This document shows, in pieces, positions 51,401 to 59,212 of a stretch of 64,000 nt of DNA. How positions within the stretch are numbered: the stretch's first letter is position 1; the number at the start of each line of letters is the position of its first letter. The notes under the pieces are model-generated. The model was given only the letters and a program-made list of their open reading frames with translations, searched no databases and was not told the origin of the DNA. The stretch covers positions 76,692 through 140,691 of the forward strand of contig NZ_JAFIEU010000022.1 of assembly GCF_020832325.1 (NCBI RefSeq). The letters run 5' to 3'. Both the position numbers and the translations under genes were made by a program. Source of the stretch: Lunatimonas sp. Its GTDB lineage: Bacteria > Bacteroidota > Bacteroidia > Cytophagales > Cyclobacteriaceae.

Positions 51401-52420
51401 GTGCGATTAACTGTAAAGCAACTTATTCAACTTTTTATTTCCCTAGCGGTGGCATTAGGGATCTTTGCCTTTGTATATCGGGACCTCGATGCTGCGCAGC
51501 TAAAGTATGCCTTGGGCCAAACCTCTTTTTTTTGGGTAGGTTTTTCCATCCTCCTTTCATTGTTTGGTTATTGGCTAAGGGCATGGAGATGGAAACTACT
51601 CATCGATGCCACAGGCGAAGGACACCTTAAGACCTCCACTTCATTCTGGGCGTTGATGTTTGGTTATCTGGTAAACCTCCTACTCCCCCGTGCAGGGGAA
51701 GTAGCCCGTTGTGCCGCGCTTAAACAGACAAATCAACTAAAAATGGGGTCGCTATTGGGCACAGTGGTGTTGGAGCGAACCGTGGATTTTGGGTTTATGT
51801 TGGTGTTGGTTTTCCTGGCATTTACCTTGGAGGCTCGGGTTTTTCTCAAAATCTTCCAACAGCTCTTTTCCAGCGAACACCTTCTAAATATCTCGGCAAC
51901 CCAGGTACTAGCTTCCATCGGAGTGGTATTGATTTTGGGCATAGCCCTTTGGATGGTCTACCGCCGACTTCAGGGAAGCGCTATTATGTCAAAGTTTCAG
52001 GGTTTTTTCCGCCAATTTGTCACTGGGGTAAAGAGCATTTCAAACCTGCGAAGTCCGAGTGGATTTTGGATTTCTTCTGTAGGAATTTGGGTAATCTATT
52101 ACGCCATGATGTATTTTATCACCTGGTCCATGGACAGCACAGCCTCATTGTCAGCCTCTTCGGTATTGATGGTGCTGGTAATGGGCAGTATTGGTATGGT
52201 CGCGCCGGTGCAGGGAGGCATAGGCACCTTCCATGCCTTGGTTGCCTTTATCCTCTTCTTTTATGGCATAGCAGAATCAGAAGGCAAGATATTTGCGTTG
52301 ATCGTTCACGGTTCTCAAGTCGCTACTGTACTGATTGTAGGATTAGTCAGCGTACTGATGTTGGGAAAATTAACTTGGAAAATCAAACCTCCATTGGGGT
52401 CATTACGTAAGGATGTGTAG
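51401..52420 (+). CDS. Lysylphosphatidylglycerol synthase TM-like flippase (UPF0104)
   Basis: A 339-residue inner-membrane protein with about eight hydrophobic helices. Family features are the LRAWRWKLLI segment, LMFGYLVNLLLPRAGEVARC, LGTVVLERTVDFGFMLVLVF and a late GMVAPVQGGIGTFHALVAF. It resembles the membrane part of MprF/AglD without the aminoacyl-transferase domain, so a lipid-flippase-like role is possible but unproven. The start is GTG at 51401, four bases after panD; its relation to pantothenate synthesis is only positional. Confidence 0.85.
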   Translation: MRLTVKQLIQLFISLAVALGIFAFVYRDLDAAQLKYALGQTSFFWVGFSILLSLFGYWLRAWRWKLLIDATGEGHLKTSTSFWALMFGYLVNLLLPRAGEVARCAALKQTNQLKMGSLLGTVVLERTVDFGFMLVLVFLAFTLEARVFLKIFQQLFSSEHLLNISATQVLASIGVVLILGIALWMVYRRLQGSAIMSKFQGFFRQFVTGVKSISNLRSPSGFWISSVGIWVIYYAMMYFITWSMDSTASLSASSVLMVLVMGSIGMVAPVQGGIGTFHALVAFILFFYGIAESEGKIFALIVHGSQVATVLIVGLVSVLMLGKLTWKIKPPLGSLRKDV

Positions 52421-52441
52421 TTTAAAATAATAAAGAGAAAG

Positions 52442-53134
52442 ATGATTCTGATACTGATTGTAGTTGTATTTGGCATATTGGGGTATGCTGTCAGCAGCAA
52501 ATTGAAAAATAAATTTAAAGAATACTCCCAAATAGCGCTACGAGCCAATCTTTCCGGAAAGGAGATTGCAGAACTGATGTTAGCTGACCACAATATACAT
52601 AATGTGGCAGTGAACTGTGTGGACGGTCAGCTTACCGACCATTACAACCCCATGGACAGGTCCGTGAATCTCAGCCCGGACGTCTACTATGGAAGAAATG
52701 CCGCTGCGACTGCGGTGGCAGCCCACGAATGTGGACACGCGGTGCAGCATGCCACGAGTTATAGCTGGCTGCAGTTGCGTTCTACGCTTGTACCTATTCA
52801 GAATGTGAGTGGCAAGATCCTAAATATTGTACTAATAGGTGCATTATTCGGAGGGATTGCACTCTTTGGCCTTCCTTATGAGGCCGTGGGTGCCATAGTC
52901 GTTGGTTCATATGGTGTACTGACCCTCTTTTCTCTTGTTACATTGCCTGTAGAGTTTGATGCGAGTAGAAGGGCATTGGCTTGGGTAAAAACAAGAAATA
53001 TTGTGACCCCTCAAGAATACGGTATGTCCAAAGATGCACTCAAGTGGGCAGCTATGACCTACGTGGTCGCTGCAATGGCCTCTTTGGCCACGCTAGCCTA
53101 TTATGCATTTATCTTCTTTGGAAACAGAGACTAA
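52442..53134 (+). CDS. Neutral zinc metallopeptidase (YugP-like)
   Basis: A 230-residue membrane protease of the Zn_peptidase_2 family (YugP). An N-terminal membrane helix (residues 2-18) is followed by the zinc site AAHECGHAVQH with His95, Glu96 and His99. Two further hydrophobic helices lie near 125-165, and a C-terminal one near 200-225. The segment LPVEFDASRRALAWV after the helices carries the expected third ligand (Glu). Substrates are unknown. It is the last gene of the panC-started run, with a strong terminator 35 bases later. Confidence 0.9.
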   Translation: MILILIVVVFGILGYAVSSKLKNKFKEYSQIALRANLSGKEIAELMLADHNIHNVAVNCVDGQLTDHYNPMDRSVNLSPDVYYGRNAAATAVAAHECGHAVQHATSYSWLQLRSTLVPIQNVSGKILNIVLIGALFGGIALFGLPYEAVGAIVVGSYGVLTLFSLVTLPVEFDASRRALAWVKTRNIVTPQEYGMSKDALKWAAMTYVVAAMASLATLAYYAFIFFGNRD

Positions 53135-53169
53135 CACTACAGTGAAAGTTAAACCAACTTATTTCATAT

Positions 53170-53203
53170 AAAGGGGCAAGAAATTGTCCCTTTATTTTTT
53201 TTT
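53170..53203 (+). terminator. Terminator after the zinc peptidase gene
   Basis: The arm AAAGGGGCAA pairs with TTGTCCCTTT (one G-T pair) across a GAAA loop, followed by a run of Ts. It closes the panC-panD-flippase-protease run and sits just before the acyl-CoA dehydrogenase start. Confidence 0.88.
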
Positions 53204-53234
53204 GTTTAGATTCCGAGAAAAAATAACCATTTTT

Positions 53235-54374
53235 ATGACATTTGATTTAACAGAGGAACATTTGGCAGTGAAAGAGGCTGCAAGAGAGTTCGCTCAGAGC
53301 CATCTCCTTCCAGATGCGATTGAACGAGACACAGAAAGCCGCTTTCCCAAAACACAGGTACAACTGATGGGTGAGCTTGGCTTTATGGGTATGATGGCTC
53401 CCGCTGAATACCTTGGTGGCGGGATGGATACCATCTCCTATGTAATCGCCATGGAGGAGATTTCTAAAATTGACGCTTCCGCCGCTGTGATCATGTCCGT
53501 AAACAATTCCCTTGTTTGCTGGGGACTGGAGAAATACGGTAATAAATACCAAAAAGACAACTACCTAAAACCCTTGGCATCCGGAAAGAAATTAGGTGCT
53601 TTTTGCCTCTCCGAGCCGGAAGCTGGCTCAGACGCTACCTCTCAAAAAACCACCGCCAACCGTCAAGGGGACCACTACATCATCAACGGCACCAAAAACT
53701 GGATTACCAACGGGGGAACAGCAGACATCTATTTGGTCATTGCGCAGACAGATCCGGCAAAGGGACACCGTGGCATATCCGCTTTCATTGTAGAAAAGGG
53801 AGTGGAGGGATTTATCGTTGGCAAAAAAGAAGATAAATTAGGCATACGCTCCTCTGATACCCATTCTTTGATGTTCACCGACGTAAAGGTACCTGTTGAA
53901 AACCGGATTGGAGAAGAAGGATTCGGGTTTAAGTTTGCCATGGAGACACTCAATGGCGGTCGCATCGGTATCGCTGCACAAGCGTTGGGGATTGCAAGCG
54001 GGGCGTATGAATTGTCCTTGGCTTATTCCAAAGAGCGTAAAGCATTTGGCAAACCGATTAGCGAACATCAAGCCATCCAATTCAAGCTGGCGGACATGGC
54101 AACCAAAATTGAAGCTGCTAGGCTATTGGTGTACCAGGCTGCCTGGCTAAAGGATCAGGGTATGGATTATGCCCAAGCCAGCGCAATGGCAAAACTGTAT
54201 GCCTCGGAGGTCGCTATGGAGGTAACGGTAGAAGCTGTACAAATCCATGGCGGATATGGATATGTCAAAGAATATCATGTCGAAAGGCTCATGAGAGATG
54301 CAAAAATCACCCAAATTTACGAAGGAACTTCAGAGATTCAAAAAATAGTGATATCTCGAAACCTATTAAGATAA
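53235..54374 (+). CDS. Acyl-CoA dehydrogenase
   Basis: An FAD enzyme of 379 residues that forms the trans-2 double bond of acyl-CoA in fatty-acid or branched-chain amino-acid oxidation. The N-terminal helical domain starts MTFDLTEEHLAVKEAAREFA. The FAD-contacting segments are FCLSEPEAGSDATS and INGTKNWITNGG. The C-terminal domain has YGYVKEYHVERLMRDAKI followed by the catalytic glutamate in IYEGTSEIQ. This fits the short/butyryl-CoA dehydrogenase group. An upstream in-frame TTG at 53184 would lie in the terminator, so the ATG at 53235 is chosen. No EtfAB genes are adjacent. Confidence 0.95.
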   Translation: MTFDLTEEHLAVKEAAREFAQSHLLPDAIERDTESRFPKTQVQLMGELGFMGMMAPAEYLGGGMDTISYVIAMEEISKIDASAAVIMSVNNSLVCWGLEKYGNKYQKDNYLKPLASGKKLGAFCLSEPEAGSDATSQKTTANRQGDHYIINGTKNWITNGGTADIYLVIAQTDPAKGHRGISAFIVEKGVEGFIVGKKEDKLGIRSSDTHSLMFTDVKVPVENRIGEEGFGFKFAMETLNGGRIGIAAQALGIASGAYELSLAYSKERKAFGKPISEHQAIQFKLADMATKIEAARLLVYQAAWLKDQGMDYAQASAMAKLYASEVAMEVTVEAVQIHGGYGYVKEYHVERLMRDAKITQIYEGTSEIQKIVISRNLLR

Positions 54375-54514
54375 TTATCTTTTGGTAGGCATCTGAAAAA
54401 TAAATATAAATTTTTATATCATTGTTTAGTTTATTTTAATTTTTTGTTTAATATTGTCTTCGTAACACAGAAAAAACCAATACTTTTAACAAACTCAACC
54501 TAAAGACACCTGTC

Positions 54515-55447
54515 ATGGAATATTACAATAAGGTAATAGAATCAGTCGGAGTGCGATATTTAAGGGGCAATAACTACAAAATCGAACGCCCTGTGACTGT
54601 CGTAGACTACCTGGACAATGAAAACACCATCATTCTCCTACACCGCGGCAACCTACATTTTGGGGATGACCAAGAGACTGTAAATGAGGGAGAACTATTG
54701 TTTATCCCGGCCGGAAGATCCACCAAAGTTTCTTTTGGAACCGTAACCAAACGCAACGAGACTTCGAATGAAAGCTTCATTGAGAGCAAGAAGAAGTATC
54801 TTCAAACAATCAGCTTCAAGGAAATCAAAAATCTGGAAGACGACTGCGTCACTACGGTAAACTTTGAAGCGAAGGTTTTCGACGTAGTAAATTTCTTCAA
54901 TTCATTGGGTATACCGCCATTCGTCATCCGATTCAACGATCGAATAGCTTCCATAGCAGAAGACATCGTAAAAGAATCGGAGCAAACGACTCCGGGAAAA
55001 GAGCGCGTTACCAAGCTTTACACGGAACTGCTCGTGGTTGAAATTGTACGGCATATTCTGAAAAATAGACTATTTGTTGAGGAACTGTCTACCAACAGCA
55101 CCTACTTCAAAGATCCGAGGTTGATCGATATGTTCAACTATATCAAGAAGAACATCGGAGGTGACTTGTCAAACAAAGTTTTGGCAAAGGTTGCGAACGT
55201 ATCCGAGGACTACGTGGGACAATACTTCAAAATGCTGACAGGAATTAATCCACAAGATTACATTGAATACCAACGCATGGAGGCTGCCGTGGACCTGTTG
55301 CGGACGACCAAGAAGAGCATCCGGGACATTGGAAAAGAGGTCGGATACAAAGATACTGCGTATTTCTGTAGGCGATTCAAGATGATGTACGGCCTGCCTG
55401 CGGGAAAAATGAGACGACGAGAGTCCCTAATTAACGTTCAGGGATAA
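54515..55447 (+). CDS. AraC family transcriptional regulator
   Basis: A 310-residue DNA-binding regulator. The N-terminal half includes a cupin-like stretch (TVNEGELLFIPAGRSTKVSF). The C-terminal 100 residues form the two AraC helix-turn-helices: LSNKVLAKVANVSEDYVGQY, then KSIRDIGKEVGYKDTAYFCR and RRFKMMYGLPAGKMR. The ligand is unknown. The gene ends inside the 3' end of the GGGP-synthase gene on the other strand (21 bases of overlap), with no terminator between. Confidence 0.93.
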   Translation: MEYYNKVIESVGVRYLRGNNYKIERPVTVVDYLDNENTIILLHRGNLHFGDDQETVNEGELLFIPAGRSTKVSFGTVTKRNETSNESFIESKKKYLQTISFKEIKNLEDDCVTTVNFEAKVFDVVNFFNSLGIPPFVIRFNDRIASIAEDIVKESEQTTPGKERVTKLYTELLVVEIVRHILKNRLFVEELSTNSTYFKDPRLIDMFNYIKKNIGGDLSNKVLAKVANVSEDYVGQYFKMLTGINPQDYIEYQRMEAAVDLLRTTKKSIRDIGKEVGYKDTAYFCRRFKMMYGLPAGKMRRRESLINVQG

Positions 55448-56206
55448 ATTGAATACTTCCAAACAATGCAAAACCTCGACGAAAAAATCGGGGTTTTTTT
55501 GTGCAGCATTTCCGATAACCACCCAATCTGCGCCAGCTTTCCATGCAGCTTTTGCCTTATCAATCGAATCAATCCCTCCGCCGACTATGAGCGGACAAGG
55601 TACGTCGCTGCTGACGGCCCGTATAATTTCACTAGAGACGGGGTTAACTGCTCCACTACCGGCCTCCAGGTACATGAACTGCATACCCAAAAAGTACCCC
55701 GCTAAGGCGGTTGCTACCGCAAGATCAGGTTTATCGTTGGGCAGAGGGACACTTTGACTCATATAATGTACGCTACTTATCTTTCCACCATCTACTAGCA
55801 GGTAACCGGTGGGCAGTATCTCCAAGTTGGACGCGGCCAGTAGAGGTGCGGCGGCCACTTGCTGACCGATAAGCAGATCCGGATTTCTTCCCGAGATCAA
55901 CGAGATGAAGAGGACACCGTCGGCATTAGGAGCCAGCTGCAATACACTGCCCGGAAAAAGCAACACCGGTAAGGATTGCGAAACTGCTCGGATCCGGTCT
56001 ATCACCGACGACACGTTTTCCTTCTGAACCAAACTTCCACCCACTAGGATTATCAAAGGGGTATAGGTTCCCACCTTTTCCATCACTTTTTCGAAGCGAT
56101 CACCCGGCCAAGTATCGTCAGGGTCTATCAAAAAAGCTACCCCTTTCTTTCCCGTCTTACGTAATGCCCGGATACGTTCGCCTACCCGGTTATTGCTCGT
56201 TGGCAT
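55427..56206 (-). CDS. Geranylgeranylglyceryl phosphate synthase family (GGGPS/PcrB-like)
   Basis: A TIM-barrel prenyltransferase of 259 residues from the ATG at 56206. Family features are GVAFLIDPDD near the start, LIILVGGSLVQ, VLLFPGSVLQLAPNADGVLF, FMYLEAGSGA and the phosphate-binding loop PLIVGGGIDSIDKAKAAWKAGADWVVIGNA (core VGGGI). GGGPS adds a prenyl chain to glycerol-1-phosphate, the first step of archaeal ether lipids, and Bacteroidota members are known and have been shown to make GGGP. Its later fate in bacteria is not well understood. It overlaps the small membrane gene upstream by 17 bases, suggesting coupling. Confidence 0.9.
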   Translation of the reverse strand: MPTSNNRVGERIRALRKTGKKGVAFLIDPDDTWPGDRFEKVMEKVGTYTPLIILVGGSLVQKENVSSVIDRIRAVSQSLPVLLFPGSVLQLAPNADGVLFISLISGRNPDLLIGQQVAAAPLLAASNLEILPTGYLLVDGGKISSVHYMSQSVPLPNDKPDLAVATALAGYFLGMQFMYLEAGSGAVNPVSSEIIRAVSSDVPCPLIVGGGIDSIDKAKAAWKAGADWVVIGNAAQKNPDFFVEVLHCLEVFNLSLNVN

Positions 56207-56519
56207 GCTCGGCCTCCATTTTTTCCTGCACCTTCCGAATAAGCGCCTGCTTGCCAAAATCCAACGCAAGCCAAAACATCCTACTTTTCAGGTTGCCCCA
56301 AAAAGAGTATCCTTTCTTTTTCGATTTCTTCTTTTTCTTCCCCTTGGCCGCCGGTTTGGAGCGCGTTAGGCGGTAGGCAGTGGCTGTTACCAACCCCGAA
56401 ACCAGGGCTATGCCCGCAATTTTGAGGTAAACATCGGAATCCTTTTTTACCAGTTCCAACTGTTTTTGGAGGGTTTGCTCCAGTTCCTCCGATTGTTTCT
56501 CTAGGTCAAATAGGCTCAT
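56190..56519 (-). CDS. Small membrane-anchored hypothetical protein
   Basis: A 109-residue protein of no family I recognise. It has a Glu/Gln-rich coiled-coil start (residues 5-25), one hydrophobic helix (VYLKIAGIALVSGLVTATAY, about 30-50), a very basic segment (KGKKKKKSKKK near 60) and a C-terminal amphipathic helix. It lies between the holin-like gene (no gap) and the GGGPS gene (overlap). The three genes form one transcription unit, so a membrane-associated role with them is plausible. Confidence 0.65.
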   Translation of the reverse strand: MSLFDLEKQSEELEQTLQKQLELVKKDSDVYLKIAGIALVSGLVTATAYRLTRSKPAAKGKKKKKSKKKGYSFWGNLKSRMFWLALDFGKQALIRKVQEKMEAEHANEQ

Positions 56520-56873
56520 CTACCGGGATCTTTTTTGCTTAAACAAGAAAATAAATTTCGTAAGGCCACTTTTTAAAGTGGTCTGGAGCGACAAGGTATT
56601 GCGGATTAAATATAACAAGAAGAGCACTAGCAGGTAAACTCCACCCACGGTCAAAAAACCCAAGTAGACACTTTCCATCTTCTCGGCTAGAAAGAAGGCC
56701 AACGCAATGCTGCCGAATAGCAGGACCATCACACCAGTCATCACCATTAGGATCAAAACAACCACCCGCGTAATGATGGTAGTCAGGTCATCGGCAAATT
56801 TACTGATTGCAATTTTTATCCTTACCTCAACGAGCTTCTTGAGGGTTTCAACTATTTCGGAAAGATTCATCAT
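56520..56873 (-). CDS. Phage holin family/Holin-X-like membrane protein
   Basis: A 117-residue protein resembling the 'phage holin family' of putative actinobacterial Holin-X proteins (PF07332-like). An amphipathic start (LSEIVETLKKLVEVRIKIAI) is followed by two membrane helices (about 38-62 and 72-92). Despite the name, such proteins in Bacteroidota are ordinary chromosomal genes and no phage genes are near. It is the first gene of the holin-like / small membrane protein / GGGPS unit. Confidence 0.75.
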   Translation of the reverse strand: MMNLSEIVETLKKLVEVRIKIAISKFADDLTTIITRVVVLILMVMTGVMVLLFGSIALAFFLAEKMESVYLGFLTVGGVYLLVLFLLYLIRNTLSLQTTLKSGLTKFIFLFKQKRSR

Positions 56874-56966
56874 GTTTATTTTTGGCGAATAGTACTAGTT
56901 ACTAATTTAATGCGAATATCACAAAAACCGCGCTGGAAATCTCAAATTTCGTAATTTGGAAGCTCG

Positions 56967-58259
56967 ATGAGACAAGTTACCGCATTCTTATTCACTGCCA
57001 TGCTTATTTGGAGTATTTCCATAGAGGTAGCAGCGCAAAACCGTCCTCTGCGGGTTTTTCTCAACGACGACAGCACTTCCTACGCAGGCGTTCGTATCAA
57101 CGGGCAACTGTGGGCACGGTATAATTACAACAACCCCGGCACCCTGATTAATGGGGAAGAAGCTTCCCGCTTTTTTGACATTTCGGTGCGGAGGCTTCGG
57201 TTTCAAACCTATGCCAGACTCAATGATCGAACCAACGTAACGCTCACACTGGGGCAAAACAATATCAACTACCTGACGGCACGATCGGGAGAAATCCGAC
57301 TATTGGACTTTTACATAGACCACCGCCTCCACAAATACCTGACTGTCGGTGGTGGCCAATCAGGATGGAACGGCGTATCCCGCTTCGCTTCCCCCCATAC
57401 CGGACGCATGCTTACGCTGGATGTCCCGGCAGTGGTGATGCCTACCATCAACCAAACCGACAACATCCTCCGAAAACTGAGCGCCTACGTAAATGGGCAA
57501 TGGGAAAAATGGGATTATCGATTGGTATTTAGCCGACCCTACGCACCCGTGGCAAATACACGGATTGGGCAGGTATCCAGTTTCTCCTATGTGAAAAGTG
57601 GTGTACAGACCGCCGCATACGTCAAATACCAATTTTTTGAACACGAAACTTTGGTGTCCCCATTTCATGTGGGCACCTACGATGGTAATCGAAAGGTTTT
57701 GGCACTTGGTGCCGGCTTCGAAACCCAACAAAAGGCCATGTGGCATTTGAATGATGCAGCAGATACTGTACTAACGCCCATGAATATGCTGGCCGTGGAT
57801 TTGTTTGGAGAGATACCCCTGGCCCGTAAACGAGCTGCAACCTTTTATGCAGGGTATTTCTACTATGACTTTGGTCCCGACTATATCCGGATTATTGGAT
57901 TAAACAACGTGGGCGGTGGTACGACCACGGCCGGAACCTTCAGTGGAACCGGCAATGCATGGCCGGCTATCGGCACAGGACACATCGGATACTTCCAACT
58001 GGGATACCTATTCGGATCACCCAAAAAGAAAGAAAAATGGCAACCTTTTATATCCGGTCAATACGCCAACTACGCCCGCTTAAACGAAGCTGTTACTTTT
58101 TTCGAAGGTGGTATCAACCTACTGCTGGATGGCCAACGCTCCAAACTCAGCCTGGCCGTCCAAAACCGGCCCGTCTTCGACGAAATCAGTCCCGAAGTTT
58201 TTAAACAGGTCATCCGAAAAAACACCTTTATACTACAGTACCAAATTCGGCTGGAATAG
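56967..58259 (+). CDS. Outer-membrane porin-like protein
   Basis: A 430-residue outer-membrane protein. A signal peptide (to about residue 23, ending AAAQ-like VAAQ) is followed by a long run of beta-strands: VRINGQLWARYNYNN, RRLRFQTYARLNDRTNVTLTLGQNNI, LTVGGGQSGWNGVSR and QPFISGQYANYARL, ending with an aromatic-rich C-terminal strand QYQIRLE. It resembles phosphate-selective porin O/P-like proteins of Bacteroidota; substrate and subtype are not certain. It stands alone and is divergent from the holin-like gene. Confidence 0.75.
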   Translation: MRQVTAFLFTAMLIWSISIEVAAQNRPLRVFLNDDSTSYAGVRINGQLWARYNYNNPGTLINGEEASRFFDISVRRLRFQTYARLNDRTNVTLTLGQNNINYLTARSGEIRLLDFYIDHRLHKYLTVGGGQSGWNGVSRFASPHTGRMLTLDVPAVVMPTINQTDNILRKLSAYVNGQWEKWDYRLVFSRPYAPVANTRIGQVSSFSYVKSGVQTAAYVKYQFFEHETLVSPFHVGTYDGNRKVLALGAGFETQQKAMWHLNDAADTVLTPMNMLAVDLFGEIPLARKRAATFYAGYFYYDFGPDYIRIIGLNNVGGGTTTAGTFSGTGNAWPAIGTGHIGYFQLGYLFGSPKKKEKWQPFISGQYANYARLNEAVTFFEGGINLLLDGQRSKLSLAVQNRPVFDEISPEVFKQVIRKNTFILQYQIRLE

Positions 58260-58470
58260 TCATCCAATTGCCCCTCGAAAGGCTGATAACCCAAGATATC
58301 AGATTCCGAAATCCTAAATGGATGATAGATTAAAAGCCAGTGAATGCTGCATCACACACCATCCACTGGCTCCATAATTCTTCCCATGGAAAGAAACCCC
58401 AACAACGGATTGTCTCCCATAGCCTGAGGCGATTCAGGGTCAGCCCGCCAACTACACGGAATTTACAATC

Positions 58471-59043
58471 TTACAGCTCGTTCGGGTTTTGGGGATTGGG
58501 TACCCTTGCTTCCAATACCAAGGTCCCAAATCCAGGCAGATTGGTATAAAACTGTGCATACCGGCCAGTAAACCTCCCATCCAACGAGGGATTGTAGTTG
58601 TAATATTGCCCGTACTGAGAGAAGACGACCCCATCCGAGGTTGTGATCGCGTAGGTGATGCGAAACTCATCCCGAACAATACCGGCCTGGGCGACAGCTT
58701 GAGGCGTTAGCCCAAACAAAGCATACGCTTCTGCGCCAGTCATCGCAATCCGGCTGGGAAATGCCGTGTAGCTCCCTAGCGATACCGTAGCAGTACCCCT
58801 GCTTAGGAATATGTCGATTCTCTCCGCAGTATGCACATCAAACCCTTCGTAGTCCAGGTTGAACGCAACCTCAGAAGTCTCTAGTTGATTGATATTAAAC
58901 CAATACTTGCCGGGCTCAATATCGGCTCGGGCGATGATACCGACCTCATAGTCTGGCATTTTGATGCTGTCATCCACCACACAGGCGGTAGACAACAAGC
59001 CAACTAGTGCTATTAGTGTAAAGAAATAATATGTACGTTTCAT
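58471..59043 (-). CDS. Lipoprotein downstream of SusCD (SusE-position), function unknown
   Basis: A 190-residue predicted lipoprotein with leader MKRTYYFFTLIALVGLLSTAC (core LLSTAC, Cys at about residue 21). The rest is beta-rich (VGIIARADIEPGKYWFNINQ, AFNLDYEGFDVHTAERIDIF, FTGRYAQFYTNLPGFG) with no family I recognise. Its position behind SusC-SusD suggests a third surface lipoprotein of the uptake locus, like SusE/F, that may bind the same ligand. The 169-base leader before it holds the repeat shared with the lyase gene at the left edge. Confidence 0.7.
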   Translation of the reverse strand: MKRTYYFFTLIALVGLLSTACVVDDSIKMPDYEVGIIARADIEPGKYWFNINQLETSEVAFNLDYEGFDVHTAERIDIFLSRGTATVSLGSYTAFPSRIAMTGAEAYALFGLTPQAVAQAGIVRDEFRITYAITTSDGVVFSQYGQYYNYNPSLDGRFTGRYAQFYTNLPGFGTLVLEARVPNPQNPNEL

Positions 59044-59173
59044 GTGTCTATAATTGATTTTTCAATGGTCACATGGAATCTCGCATGGCGGATAGTCATC
59101 CCACTGTGTGACGGCTACGTCATGCTCGATTTCATCTGTTTATAATTGTCTTTGAATGATCATAACTTCGTCC
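59041..59173. repeat. Modular intergenic repeat, right copy plus a partial second unit
   Basis: 59041-59135 matches 109-255 block by block but lacks the three palindromes found there. A second, partial unit (59133-59173: CAT then CTGTTTATAATTG and TCATAACTT) repeats the beginning of the element in tandem. It lies between the SusD stop and the start of the lipoprotein gene, touching its ATG. Confidence 0.65.
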
Positions 59174-59212
59174 AAAAGGCTGGTTCGAAAACCGGTCCCA
59201 GTTTGCTAAAGG

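Noticed and set aside
56520-56873. Holin-like gene as a sign of a prophage
   Set aside because: No other phage gene is near, and this family occurs widely as ordinary chromosomal genes in Bacteroidota.
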